Counted from the first letter of the stretch, positions 1 through 9,807 are shown. The stretch is DNA of 64,000 nt from Anaerosphaera multitolerans (GCF_004006535.1 NZ_RLIH01000008.1:34925-98924), one strand, 5' to 3'. A program made the numbers and translations. Notes: generated by a model from the sequence alone, not told the origin.

Positions 1-2820
1 CACTCCATTATTTAATGAATAATAAAATTCATATTCACTATGAAGTACCTCACCCTTAAGACCCACATCATAATTTTTAAACTGAGCCTTTAAAAGTTCC
101 ACTACTTTTTCACTTCCGGCTATTCCATAAAACAAAAGCTCATTACTTATAAACTCATCTATATCTTTTGGATGTAACTGGGCATATTTATGAACTATAT
201 TCCCTCTGACAATGGGATCCAACAACTCATTTTCATAGACATATCCCTCTTCCAGCTTCACATCTTCCTTTAATATAAAAGTTCTATAGAAAAGCTCCGG
301 ACTCTTTTTAAAAGCCATAAAACTTGATGCCGAATAAAATCTCAAAGTCTTATACCTATCTATATATGACTCTCTTACTAAGGTATCTTTTTCTAAATTC
401 AAAACCTTTGATAGAGACTTTTCTTCAGTAGAAATTTCTCTACTGTTTTCTAAATTAAACTCCGTTTTTTCAAAATCATTAAATTGAGATTTTTCTATTA
501 AACCAAGATAGCTATTCTCTTTACTTATTAAATTATCTTTATTATCTTTATCATCTTTACTTTCATCAATTTCTACTTTAAACTTACTATTATTTCCCAC
601 CGGTAAAATTAAATTCTCAATTGCTCTAGTCATTGCCACATAAAGTATTCTGCCCTCTTCTTCAATTTGTTCCGCTTTATTTTCCCAAAGTACTTCTTTA
701 TACTTGGAATTTCTATTATCTATATTTATTCCCAATCCCTTACTTCCAAGTTGAATAAACTTATAGGAAATACCCTTAGTAAAATCTGCGTCCATTTCTG
801 CAATTATTACAGTTTTATATTCAAGCCCTTTGGATTTGTGAATTGTAACAAGATTAACCTCTCCCCTTCTAGGAGGAGTATCAAGTTCCACCGTTTTTAC
901 ATAATCTATAAAATCCACCAAACTATTGGAGTTTTCCTCTTGAAATTGAAAAGCCAAATTTACTAAATTATTTAAATTCTCCACAGCAAAATCGCCAAAG
1001 CAAACTTGAGCTATTTCAAAACATCTGTTGATTTCCAAAGATTTCAAAACCAATTCTCCAAGTAAACTTACATTTTTTAAATCTCTAAGTTCTTTTAATT
1101 TTCTAATGCCCTCACTGTACAGTTTTTCTTCACCGGAATCTAATAAACTTAAGTCAAAATTTAAATCCCCCTTCTCAACTAGGTAAGTTCCAATTAAATA
1201 AATGGAATTTTCATTTAACCCAACCATTGGGCTTTTTAAAAAAGCTAAAAAACTTAAATAATCCCTTTTATTTGACACTGCCTTAAGAAGAGAGAGAACG
1301 TCTCTTATTTCAGTCCTTTCAAAAAAACTTTGAGCAGTGTTGTTTACTTTAATTCCGGATTTTAAAAGTTCATTTTCATACTTTCCTATATTTTTCTTTT
1401 TCCTAAAGAGTATTGCAATATCTTCCGGACTTTCTCCTGATTTAATCAAATCTACTACACAAGCTGCAATTACCCTCTCTTCACTTTCACCTTCAAAAAA
1501 AATCGTCTTTATTTTTTTACCCTCTGTATTATAAGGTTCTAATGACTTGTACTTATCCTTTCCCATCAAATTTAAAAATATGCTATTAAAGGATTCCAAA
1601 AGCTCTTTTGAACTTCTGTAATTTATATTCATATCAATTTCCAAGCCGTTTTTAAATTTTAGTTCTTCTGTAAAACTCCTATACTGTTCCACATTTCCGC
1701 CTCTAAAACTATAAATCGCCTGTTTTTCATCACCGACTACAAATAAGTTTACACTTTGAGAAAAATTGTCAGTAAGAGCTTTTAATATCTCTACTTGAAA
1801 GGAGTTGGTATCCTGAAATTCATCAACCATAATATACTTATATTCTCTACCGTATCCCTTTTTTAAAATCTCCAAAGCTTTTAATTGTAAATCATCATAG
1901 TCTAAAAGAGCTCTTTGACTTTTTTTATCTTCATAGCTTTCTACAATATCGCCCAACATTTCAACTATTAACTCATAATATTTATAGTTGCCCCTCTCTA
2001 AGACACTTCTCAAGTTTACAATTTCTCTACTTATCTCATCTCTTAACTCAATTGCTCTTTCTTTTTTAGAACTCCCTAAATTATTTTCAATTTCTAAAAG
2101 ACAATCCAAACTCTCTTCTTTTAAAAAAGTCTGTGTAGTTTCACTCTCATAAAAATCTCTAAATTTCGAACCAGGTTTAAGTTCATAATATTCTAAAAGT
2201 AAGGATTTTAATTTATTAAAGTTTCCTTTTTTTAAGCCATCGTTAAATTTTCTATTTCGCTCTTTAATTAAATCCACGTTTAAACTTTTATTTCTCATTG
2301 TATAGTAAAGAGTAATTAAAGTATCACTTAGTTCATTAAAATTTAAATAACCTTTTTCCAAAAGCAGTTCATATATTCGTAAATCCTCGCTAAACTTTCC
2401 TACCGTCTCTGCCACCGCTTCCTCTAAAAGTACTTTTGCCTCTCTATCTTCAGCAACAGTAAAAAGAGGATCGCAATTTGCAACGAGAGGATATTTCTTA
2501 ATTAAAGAAGTGCAAAAACCATGAATCGTAAAAATTTGAGCTAAAGGAAAATTTCTATGGAGCCTATTAAACTTTTCATCTCCCTTTTCCTGCGAAAGAG
2601 CCTTTAAAATTCTCATTTTCATTTCATCGGCAGCTTTATTTGTAAAAGTAATGGAAAGCACTTCGTCATATTCCTTGCCCTCAGTTAAGTTTCCATTCTT
2701 TAAAATACTTATAAACCTCTCAGTAAGTACTTTCGTCTTTCCCGTACCTGCTCCTGCTGTTAAGGAAAGATTTCTGTCCAAGGTATCTACTGCACTTTGT
2801 TGTTTTTCATTTAATTTCAC
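1..2820 (-). CDS. addA: ATP-dependent helicase/nuclease subunit A (3' end outside window)
   Basis: This is the large subunit of the AddAB helicase-nuclease, which processes double-strand breaks for RecA-dependent repair. About 940 codons are visible; the family usually has about 1150-1250 residues, so the C-terminal nuclease core lies beyond the left edge. Visible features are a UvrD-type Walker A (GAGTGKT, near residue 25), a DEFQD Walker B, the QAIYSFRGG motif, the VTIHKSKGLE motif and the VAMTRA motif. The start of the nuclease domain (GNIVHKYAQLH) is just visible at about 180-220. I choose the GTG at 2820, which overlaps the addB stop codon (GTGA), so the two subunits are translationally coupled. 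Confidence 0.96.
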   Translation of the reverse strand, partial: MKLNEKQQSAVDTLDRNLSLTAGAGTGKTKVLTERFISILKNGNLTEGKEYDEVLSITFTNKAADEMKMRILKALSQEKGDEKFNRLHRNFPLAQIFTIHGFCTSLIKKYPLVANCDPLFTVAEDREAKVLLEEAVAETVGKFSEDLRIYELLLEKGYLNFNELSDTLITLYYTMRNKSLNVDLIKERNRKFNDGLKKGNFNKLKSLLLEYYELKPGSKFRDFYESETTQTFLKEESLDCLLEIENNLGSSKKERAIELRDEISREIVNLRSVLERGNYKYYELIVEMLGDIVESYEDKKSQRALLDYDDLQLKALEILKKGYGREYKYIMVDEFQDTNSFQVEILKALTDNFSQSVNLFVVGDEKQAIYSFRGGNVEQYRSFTEELKFKNGLEIDMNINYRSSKELLESFNSIFLNLMGKDKYKSLEPYNTEGKKIKTIFFEGESEERVIAACVVDLIKSGESPEDIAILFRKKKNIGKYENELLKSGIKVNNTAQSFFERTEIRDVLSLLKAVSNKRDYLSFLAFLKSPMVGLNENSIYLIGTYLVEKGDLNFDLSLLDSGEEKLYSEGIRKLKELRDLKNVSLLGELVLKSLEINRCFEIAQVCFGDFAVENLNNLVNLAFQFQEENSNSLVDFIDYVKTVELDTPPRRGEVNLVTIHKSKGLEYKTVIIAEMDADFTKGISYKFIQLGSKGLGINIDNRNSKYKEVLWENKAEQIEEEGRILYVAMTRAIENLILPVGNNSKFKVEIDESKDDKDNKDNLISKENSYLGLIEKSQFNDFEKTEFNLENSREISTEEKSLSKVLNLEKDTLVRESYIDRYKTLRFYSASSFMAFKKSPELFYRTFILKEDVKLEEGYVYENELLDPIVRGNIVHKYAQLHPKDIDEFISNELLFYGIAGSEKVVELLKAQFKNYDVGLKGEVLHSEYEFYYSLNNGV

Positions 2821-5528
2821 AAAATCACCTGCCTACATAAATCCCTATACTCACAGTTTTTACATTCATCGCCTTTAATTAAATCTCTATCCTTCCTTTT
2901 AAAATTTCCAGCTATTATTAAATTGATTATTTCCTCTACTTTATTCTTTGAATGTTCTATAATCTCTTCCAATTGACCTTCCTTTAATTTCCCTGTCAAG
3001 TGTCCGGCTTGAACTAGAACATCTTTGTATTCACCGCTTTTAATAATACCGTAGCGTGCCCCTACTACACCATTTCCCTGAGACATAATATAAAGCGGCA
3101 GTTGGAAAGCCTCACCCTTTTTAATCTGGCCAATGGATATTGCCCTACTTGATTTATAGTCCGTTAAAAGAGTTAAATTTCCATCTCTGTCAATTCTATC
3201 AATCCTACCCTTTATTACTATCTCTCCTAGTCTTAGCTCTATTGGCACTTCGAATTTATAGGGAATAAAATTTTCTCTAACAGCTAGATCCATTTCAATA
3301 AAACTCTTTAAAATAGACAGTACATTTTCATATTTTATTTTATCTATTCCGCCAAGTTCAACTTCTAAAGGAATATCCTTAAAAAGCTCAACTCTTACTA
3401 TATGCTCTAAATAATCTTTATTTAATTCCATTGGATAAGCGCTAAAATATCTTTCCAAAACCTTGTGATAAAAATTACCCATATCTAAGTAAAATTCATC
3501 CTCATATTCTCTTCTCATCTCTTCAACGGCAACTAACCTTGAATAAAGATATTTATAGGGACACTCCACATAAACGTCAAAGTCCGAAACTGCAAAACTT
3601 CTTTTCTTAATATGGTTATTTAACTTTATTTTAGCATTGTCGCTTAATTTAGGTTCTTTATCTAAAAGCGTGCAATTTACTTTCTTTAAAATTTCCTTAT
3701 AGTTAAGAAAATCTTCGCCCTTTCCATTTGCAATTTCTAAACTTTCAATTTCAAAATCTCTTAATAAACTTAAGGATAGTTCCAAAAGAGTACTCTCTTT
3801 TTCATTATCTATTTTTTCTGCCCCCTCAAATAGTTCAAAGTAAATACTTACATCTTCACTTTCCTCTAAAACATAAGTCTTATTTGAGTTGCCTACAATA
3901 TTTAAAAGTAAGAGTAAACTTTTTTCAGCTATAAACTCCTCGCCTTCCTCCGGAAAATAATCCAGTTCTTCCTTTGACATAGCCGCAAAAATAAAATTTT
4001 TACCCTTTACATTGGGGTACTTGGAATCTAAGTTTAAAATAAAGCATTTCTTAAACTTAACTCCCAGTGCCTGTTCCACACCTAAGACATCAGGTGCATA
4101 ATCGTTTATTTCTCTATAGTTAAAACCTTCAATATAACTTAACAATAACTCACAGTAATTTAAAAAATTATTTCCGATAAAATACTTGTCAAAGACTTCT
4201 ATTCTCTCAAATATTCCCATTAAAAAATCAACGGCTCCAATATCTCTTTTTAGAATATCTATATTTTCAGTTTTTTGATAATTTTCATAAACTTCTTCCT
4301 TGGCATTTATCACTAACTCTTTGAAAAAATCACTATATTCTCCAAATGATAAATTATTACTTGGTAATTGTGAAAGTTTATCCAATAAATCTATAAATTC
4401 AGAAAGATTTTCGTTTTTTATATTAATAGTAATAGATGTATTTTCAATTAATTCGCTGAGATTATTAAAGTTGAGCTTTGCCACTTCATATTCCATTTCC
4501 TCTATAGCATCAGTTATTTTAAAATAATTTAATTTTATCCTCTTTAAAATGTTTTCACGACTTTGGTCTTGGAGATAATTTATTAAATCTACAAATTCTT
4601 TTATAAGTACTCCTTGATTTTGTACCCCCATTAACAAATTTACAGGTATATTTTCCATTTTAGCAACTTTTAAAAGTGAGTCCAGCTCTGAGGAAAAGGG
4701 GATTAGGGCAGTGCTCTTGCTATTTCCCCCATTAATTACATCCTTTTTTATCTCTTTAAATACTTCTCTTAAGTTCTCCTCGCCACCCTTTGAAATTAAA
4801 GAGATGCTGCCTATATTCTTTCTCTCCACTACAAAGCTTGAAATACTACAATTATCTCTTAAGTCCTTTTCTTTAAATCCCATTTTCTTAAATCTATTAA
4901 CCATTGACCTAGCTAATTGTAAATCAGATAAAAAATAAGGTACATTTACAATTACATCAATGTTCTTTGAAAGCTTTTCCATTAAGTCATATTCTATTTC
5001 ACTTAGGGAATAAAACTCATCTACAATTATTAAGTCAGCATCTACCCTATAGGTTTCTTTAATTTCTATTCCATCTGTTAATCTGTTTTCCTCTAGAAAT
5101 TTCTCATAGTTTAAATATAAATCTGACACTTCCCTTAAAATTTCATTTTCAGATTCTAAAAAGACCTCAGGTTTTATTACATTTTCCTTTGCCTTGTTAA
5201 TAAAATCCAACATCACTTCAATTAAGCCTTTGGAATATTTTAAATTTTTGTATCTCTTCTTTCTTAAAATTTTCCCTAAAATAAAGCCTTTGAAAACATC
5301 ATCAATTAACAATCTTTCACTATTTTCATATCTGAGATTGTCAAAGGTACAAAAGTTAACATTTGAAAATCCCCTTAACTTTTCAATATAAAAGTTCTTT
5401 TTATTTTCAATTGAGGCTGCAGTAGGAACTATATATACAATTTTTTTTGAATTTTTAATATTCTCACTTACTATTTTAAATAATTCTTCATTCTCTGCGC
5501 TTAAATTTAATAAGTATATGTCCTTCAT
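2817..5528 (-). CDS. addB: ATP-dependent helicase/nuclease subunit B
   Basis: This is the second AddAB subunit (903 aa), with an inactivated helicase-like N-terminus and a C-terminal PD-(D/E)XK nuclease. Nuclease residues are visible in GRIDRID and TDYKSS, followed by GEAFQLPLYI. A cysteine set (ECPYKYLYS, then CKNCEYRDLC at the C-terminus) matches the iron-sulfur staple of AddB. It is shorter than Bacillus AddB (about 1160 aa), and I see no N-terminal GxGKT motif. The ATG at 5528 overlaps the previous stop codon (TGATG) and has GGAG six bases upstream, so I prefer it to the TTG at 5540. It is coupled to the pseudouridine synthase upstream and to addA downstream. Confidence 0.93.
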   Translation of the reverse strand: MKDIYLLNLSAENEELFKIVSENIKNSKKIVYIVPTAASIENKKNFYIEKLRGFSNVNFCTFDNLRYENSERLLIDDVFKGFILGKILRKKRYKNLKYSKGLIEVMLDFINKAKENVIKPEVFLESENEILREVSDLYLNYEKFLEENRLTDGIEIKETYRVDADLIIVDEFYSLSEIEYDLMEKLSKNIDVIVNVPYFLSDLQLARSMVNRFKKMGFKEKDLRDNCSISSFVVERKNIGSISLISKGGEENLREVFKEIKKDVINGGNSKSTALIPFSSELDSLLKVAKMENIPVNLLMGVQNQGVLIKEFVDLINYLQDQSRENILKRIKLNYFKITDAIEEMEYEVAKLNFNNLSELIENTSITINIKNENLSEFIDLLDKLSQLPSNNLSFGEYSDFFKELVINAKEEVYENYQKTENIDILKRDIGAVDFLMGIFERIEVFDKYFIGNNFLNYCELLLSYIEGFNYREINDYAPDVLGVEQALGVKFKKCFILNLDSKYPNVKGKNFIFAAMSKEELDYFPEEGEEFIAEKSLLLLLNIVGNSNKTYVLEESEDVSIYFELFEGAEKIDNEKESTLLELSLSLLRDFEIESLEIANGKGEDFLNYKEILKKVNCTLLDKEPKLSDNAKIKLNNHIKKRSFAVSDFDVYVECPYKYLYSRLVAVEEMRREYEDEFYLDMGNFYHKVLERYFSAYPMELNKDYLEHIVRVELFKDIPLEVELGGIDKIKYENVLSILKSFIEMDLAVRENFIPYKFEVPIELRLGEIVIKGRIDRIDRDGNLTLLTDYKSSRAISIGQIKKGEAFQLPLYIMSQGNGVVGARYGIIKSGEYKDVLVQAGHLTGKLKEGQLEEIIEHSKNKVEEIINLIIAGNFKRKDRDLIKGDECKNCEYRDLCRQVIL

Positions 5529-6517
5529 CACATTCTCCAAATATTTCTATCCTTAAAAATATCCTCTATAATATCCTCTTCCTTTGCTGGAAGGTTTAAA
5601 TAAAAAGTCTTGTTTTTTAAATAACTTAACTCCCCTTCTATGTCTTTAAAAATTATTTTATAATTGTGTAAAAATTGACTATCATAGGAATATTTTCTAT
5701 TAAATAACTCATTGTCCTTTCCTTTAAAATACTTTCTGTCTCCAACAATGGGGAAACCTTTACTCATTAAAACCGTTCTTATTTGATGAGTTCTCCCGGT
5801 TATTAAATTTACGCTTAATAGACTATAATCCACTGTGGAAGCAATTGTATTAAAAATCGTCTTAGAGTATTTCCCCTCTTCAACTTCTACTTTTTGAACC
5901 TTAACTTTATTTTTATCTCCATCTTTTACCAAGTAGGATTCATCTTTAAAATGTTTTGGCGTTTTACCATATACTAAAGCCAAGTAATACTTCTCTATGT
6001 TGTTTAACCTCATAGCTTTGTTTAAAATTCGCAAAGCTGCAGCATTTTTAGCTCCAATCAATATACCTGAGGTGTTTCTGTCCAATCGATTTACTAAAGC
6101 AGGCCTAAAGGTCTTTTCTGCTCTGGGATTAAACTCCCCTCTAGCTATTAGGTAATCAATCATCATATCCACCATATTAGTTTCAAATTCTCTTTTATCG
6201 TTATGAGTAAGTACACCTACAGGCTTATTTAAAAGAATTATATTTTCATCTTCAAAAATGACCCTTGGAAATTTTTTGCTTTTAAAATTTACCTTATCCT
6301 CTATAAACTTTTCCAAAGTCTCATCGCTAAAGTATAATCTTAATACATCTCCACTGTTTAAAAGAGTCTCAGGAGTTGTTTTCTTACCATTTAAAGTAAT
6401 ATTTTTCTTCCTTAAATTTTTATATATAAAGGACAAAGAGGCCTTTTTTAAATATTTCTTTAAAAATCGATCTACTCTTTGTCCCGAATCATTTTCATTT
6501 ACAATAATTTCTTTCAA
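5528..6517 (-). CDS. RluA-family 23S rRNA pseudouridine synthase
   Basis: This 329-aa protein has an N-terminal S4-like RNA-binding region (about residues 1-70) and a RluA/RluC/RluD catalytic domain. Family members convert specific uridines in large-subunit rRNA to pseudouridine. The catalytic motif reads NRLDRNTSG, where the usual form is HRLDxxTSG, and the conserved GRTHQIR follows. The start is a TTG at 6517 with GAGG seven bases upstream; the nearby ATG is out of frame. It is the first gene of a tightly packed unit with addB and addA. The family is clear, but the exact target uridine cannot be assigned from sequence alone. Confidence 0.9.
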   Translation of the reverse strand: MKEIIVNENDSGQRVDRFLKKYLKKASLSFIYKNLRKKNITLNGKKTTPETLLNSGDVLRLYFSDETLEKFIEDKVNFKSKKFPRVIFEDENIILLNKPVGVLTHNDKREFETNMVDMMIDYLIARGEFNPRAEKTFRPALVNRLDRNTSGILIGAKNAAALRILNKAMRLNNIEKYYLALVYGKTPKHFKDESYLVKDGDKNKVKVQKVEVEEGKYSKTIFNTIASTVDYSLLSVNLITGRTHQIRTVLMSKGFPIVGDRKYFKGKDNELFNRKYSYDSQFLHNYKIIFKDIEGELSYLKNKTFYLNLPAKEEDIIEDIFKDRNIWRM

Positions 6518-7018
6518 ATTTTTTCCTCATTTCCTAAATTATATTAATATTTTAACATTAAATAGCTCCTTTAGACTAAATAATAGTAATTTTTTAATTT
6601 TATCTATAAATTTTTACAAAGTATTAAGTTGTTCTAATTTAAAAAGCCCTCTTCGCCAAATATTTATTGCCTTATCTTTAATATGTAAGTATATTAGCCA
6701 TTATTATATGTGACTTAATTTCAAATCTAACTTTACCTTAAAATGAAATTATTAGATAAATTACTTTCTTAAATTATTTTCCCCATATTTGAAAAATTTT
6801 TTATATTTCTGTTATAATATTAAAAGTCTATTAAATACCAACTTATTATTAAATTTCCTAAATTAGTATTTGATTTTATAGATTAATTGTGGGGCGTTTT
6901 TAATTAATATTGTGATTTAATAGATGATGCCTATTACAGACAATTCTATACTTATTTGTTATAATATAGTATATTCACATTATTTGTGAAAGAGATTACT
7001 TTTAAGAAGGAGATTATT
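6518..7018. other. 501-bp intergenic region with promoters and a possible folded RNA
   Basis: This gap separates the divergent pseudouridine synthase gene and the MltG-like gene. It holds a good plus-strand promoter (6789-6818), a second TATAAT at 6960-6965 nearer the MltG-like gene, and complementary segments between 6828 and 6923 that could fold into a small structured RNA or leader. I see no convincing coding sequence; the plus-strand frame that overlaps the pseudouridine synthase is a shadow. Confidence 0.5.
6789..6818 (+). promoter_or_regulatory. Sigma-A-type promoter
   Basis: TTGAAA at 6789-6794 and TATAAT at 6813-6818 are separated by 18 bp on the plus strand. Transcription would start near 6825, about 190 bases before the MltG-like start codon. 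It therefore makes either a long leader or a separate small RNA. Confidence 0.6.
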
Positions 7019-7702
7019 TTGAAAATATTTAATGCAATTGCTGATTTCTTCTTTAAAATAGTTAGAATTTTAATTGTTTTACTTGTAATTTTTATTTTAG
7101 GTTTCCTTATAAAATGGAAAATGGATACCTTATATATGCAAAATATAGCGCAATCTAAAATTACCTTTACTATTAAAGATGAATTCAATAAGACATATAA
7201 TGATATTAAAAGTTTATTTGTTAAAAATGAAGAAACACAGGCAGTTCTTCCCGTAGTGGAAGATACCGTATCCAAGAACATGGTACAAGTTACAATCCCT
7301 CAAGAGGCCACTGTTGACGATATTGGAAGAGAACTCATAGATAAAAAATTAATGACAGATTTAAATGCTTTTAAAAATTTAGCTTACAATATGGGATTGG
7401 AAAATAAATTTGTACGTGGTACTTACGAAATAAATAAAGACTCTAAGATAAGAGATACAATTTTAATCCTTACAAATACTCAATCTAAAGAATTTGAAGT
7501 TGAAATAAGTGAGGGTGCTGCTGCAGATGCTGTAGGAAAAAAACTACAAAAAATGGGAATAATAGAATCTGCCGATGCTTTTGCCGCACAATGTAAAAAG
7601 CTTGGTTGTTTCTATAAATTTAAACCGGGAACCTATACAATTGAAACTCCTACAAGAGTTATTAAAATAATTGAAACTATGACAGGAGAAAAATACAATT
7701 AA
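7019..7702 (+). CDS. Short YceG/MltG-like membrane protein
   Basis: This 227-aa protein has one N-terminal membrane segment (about residues 12-35) and two repeated extracytoplasmic modules. Each module resembles the LysM-like N-terminal domain of endolytic transglycosylase MltG (pattern: hydrophobic run, 'A..IG..L..K.LM', then 'G.Y.I'). The catalytic transglycosylase part of full MltG (about 340 aa) is absent, so enzymatic activity is doubtful and a cell-wall-binding or accessory role is an inference. The start is a TTG at 7019 directly after a strong Shine-Dalgarno (AAGAAGGAG). The GTG at 6986 in the same frame has no such site. It is monocistronic, with a terminator immediately downstream. 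Confidence 0.7.
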   Translation: MKIFNAIADFFFKIVRILIVLLVIFILGFLIKWKMDTLYMQNIAQSKITFTIKDEFNKTYNDIKSLFVKNEETQAVLPVVEDTVSKNMVQVTIPQEATVDDIGRELIDKKLMTDLNAFKNLAYNMGLENKFVRGTYEINKDSKIRDTILILTNTQSKEFEVEISEGAAADAVGKKLQKMGIIESADAFAAQCKKLGCFYKFKPGTYTIETPTRVIKIIETMTGEKYN

Positions 7703-7733
7703 AAACTCACCTCTTCGGAGATGAGTTTTTCTT
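7701..7733. terminator. Bidirectional terminator
   Basis: A short stem (ACTCACCTC / GAGATGAGT) with a TTCG tetraloop is flanked by A- and T-runs on both sides. It lies between the convergent MltG-like gene and trxB and should end both transcripts. Confidence 0.85.
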
Positions 7734-7734
7734 T

Positions 7735-8694
7735 CTATATTTGTTTTTCTTCAAAGGCCTTATATACAGTTCCCTCTTGTTCAGCTATATATTTTTCCGC
7801 ATTTACAGCCGCAATTGCCCCATCAGCAGTTGCAGTTACTACTTGTCTTAAGTTCTTTACTCTAAGGTCTCCCGCTGCAAAAACACCCTCTATATTGGTA
7901 TTCATATCTTCATCGGTTTTAATATAGCCCTTTTCCATTTCAATTTGCCCTTCAAAAATTTGAGTTTCAGGAATAAATCCTACAAAAATAAATATTCCAA
8001 AAGGTCCATCAGCTTGTTTTATACTTGTAAGTTCACCGGTTTTTAAGTTTCTTAGCACAAGTTCTTCAGCTATTTTGTCCCCTTTTATTTCCTCAACTAC
8101 ACTGTCCCAAATAAAGTCGATTTTTTCATTACTAAAGGCTCTGTCTTGAAGGGATTTAGCTGCTCTAAGTTCATCTCTTCTATGAACAATGTAAACTTTT
8201 TTGGCAAATTTAGATATAAATAAAGCCTCATCCACCGCAGAATCTCCACCGCCTATTACATACACGTCAAAGTCTTGGTAAAAAGCAGCATCACAAGTTG
8301 CACAATAGGATATACCTCTTCCTTCAAAAATATCCTCACCGGGAAAACCAAGCTTTCGCGGGGTTGCACCTGTTGCTATTATTACAGTTTTCGCCTCATA
8401 TTCCTTTTCTTTAGTCTTTATTTTCTTTATTTTATCTTTAAGATCAGCCTCTATAACTTCATCAGATACAAACTCAGCTCCAAAAGATTCCGCCTGTTTT
8501 CTCACTGTATGAGAAAGTTCAAAGCCTGAAATATTTGGAGTTCCCGGATAATTTTCTACGTCAGTTGTATTTGAAATCTGACCTCCCTCTATACCTTTTT
8601 CTATTACAAGAGTTTTCAACTTTGCTCTTGCGCCATAAAGTCCAGCAGTAAGTCCTGCAGGTCCTGCTCCCAATACTATTAAATCATATAACAT
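7735..8694 (-). CDS. trxB: Thioredoxin reductase
   Basis: This 319-aa flavoprotein transfers electrons from NADPH through FAD to thioredoxin. It has an N-terminal FAD-binding GAGPAG motif (about residue 9), the redox-active CATC pair (C131 and C134), an NADPH-binding GGGDSAVDEA loop, the HRRDELRA motif typical of NADPH specificity, and a C-terminal FAD motif (GVFAAGD). Its length matches low-molecular-weight bacterial TrxB. The ATG at 8694 has AAGGAGG upstream, and a TATAAT on the minus strand lies at 8716-8721. No thioredoxin gene is adjacent. Confidence 0.95.
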   Translation of the reverse strand: MLYDLIVLGAGPAGLTAGLYGARAKLKTLVIEKGIEGGQISNTTDVENYPGTPNISGFELSHTVRKQAESFGAEFVSDEVIEADLKDKIKKIKTKEKEYEAKTVIIATGATPRKLGFPGEDIFEGRGISYCATCDAAFYQDFDVYVIGGGDSAVDEALFISKFAKKVYIVHRRDELRAAKSLQDRAFSNEKIDFIWDSVVEEIKGDKIAEELVLRNLKTGELTSIKQADGPFGIFIFVGFIPETQIFEGQIEMEKGYIKTDEDMNTNIEGVFAAGDLRVKNLRQVVTATADGAIAAVNAEKYIAEQEGTVYKAFEEKQI

Positions 8695-8772
8695 ATGCTA
8701 GCCTCCTTCCATTTTATTATACCCTAATAAATTCTTTAATAACTTTATGATATAATTTATCCGAGGTGGATT

Positions 8773-9795
8773 ATGAGATTATTTACAACTTTATTTTTAA
8801 ATACTTTATCTGTAAAAGAAAATAGTTTAGTATCAAAAGAGAACTTTATACTAAGTCCCTTTCAGTTAAATATTTTAGTTCTGGGAACTTTTTTACTACT
8901 GCTACTTTTTATTTATTTCCAATTTAAAAAGTTCAAAAGTCTGGACAGATTAAATTTACCCGTAAATAAAACAGCTTTAAAATTAAATCCTGCACAAATA
9001 GGAACTTTAATAAAGGGAAATTTTCAACCTGAACAATTTATCTTGGCTACAATATTAGATTGGGAAAGAAGAGGAATTCTAAATTCAACTTTTGAAAATA
9101 AATTAAATTCAAAGGGCAAAGAAAGAAGAAATTACATTTTTAAAAAGACAAATCCTATAACAACACCTATGTCAAAAGATGAAAAATTTTTATATGATAA
9201 TATTTTTAAATTTGGAGACGGAGATAGTTTCAGTACCGAAAATTTAAACTCATATAGAAAAAAATCTCCAAATGAGTTTAATGAATTTTTTAATAAATAT
9301 TTAAATTTAATTAAAAGTGAGCTTGTGGAAAAGGGATTGCTTTTTGAAAAATCTTCAAATTTCACCTACTCGATTTTCTCTGCTTTATTTTCTATAATAG
9401 CTCTTTCCATTTCAATCTATGCCCTAATTTCTACTAAGATAGCATTAATTAATATATTATTCTCCATTATGCTTTTCATCTTATCAACTGTAACTTTATT
9501 TAAAAGACCAACTTTGGGCAAGGAGCAATTTAATATATACAATAAAATATACCAATCAATGTTAAATAAAAATCTTAAGGCTGAAAACTTTTCAAAAGGA
9601 GAAAGAGAAAAAATTATAATCTATGCAGTTTCTTTTTCCATAAATTATAATGACATTGAAAAATTAGGCGATGACTTAAATATTGATAAGAAAAACTTCA
9701 TTCCAATCTTTTGGTCAAGTCCAGAAGAAGTTAATATAGTAAGTACATTTAACAGAGCCTTACTGGGAAATCCTTCAGGTTCTCGCCAAAAATAA
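8773..9795 (+). CDS. DUF2207-like membrane protein, C-terminal part only
   Basis: This 340-aa protein has a membrane helix at about residues 32-48 and a pair at about 200-245. The cytoplasmic region contains LNPAQIGTLIKG and QFILATILDWERRGIL. These match the C-terminal part of DUF2207 proteins, where 'pA..g.L..g' is followed by an 'ATilDLa.rGy' segment. The large extracytoplasmic N-terminal domain of full DUF2207 proteins is missing. The function of the family is unknown. The ATG at 8773 follows GAGGTGG. It is a single gene between divergent trxB and convergent spoIIM-like genes. Confidence 0.6.
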   Translation: MRLFTTLFLNTLSVKENSLVSKENFILSPFQLNILVLGTFLLLLLFIYFQFKKFKSLDRLNLPVNKTALKLNPAQIGTLIKGNFQPEQFILATILDWERRGILNSTFENKLNSKGKERRNYIFKKTNPITTPMSKDEKFLYDNIFKFGDGDSFSTENLNSYRKKSPNEFNEFFNKYLNLIKSELVEKGLLFEKSSNFTYSIFSALFSIIALSISIYALISTKIALINILFSIMLFILSTVTLFKRPTLGKEQFNIYNKIYQSMLNKNLKAENFSKGEREKIIIYAVSFSINYNDIEKLGDDLNIDKKNFIPIFWSSPEEVNIVSTFNRALLGNPSGSRQK

Positions 9796-9807
9796 TTGTA
9801 AATTAAA

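Noticed and set aside
2817..5540. Longer AddB start at the TTG at 5540
   Set aside because: The ATG at 5528 has a GGAG at ideal spacing and overlaps the preceding stop codon, which fits coupling better.
6258..6713. 151-codon plus-strand frame opposite the pseudouridine synthase gene
   Set aside because: It lies mostly antisense to a well-supported gene, has a low-complexity Phe/Lys/Leu composition and no ribosome binding site.
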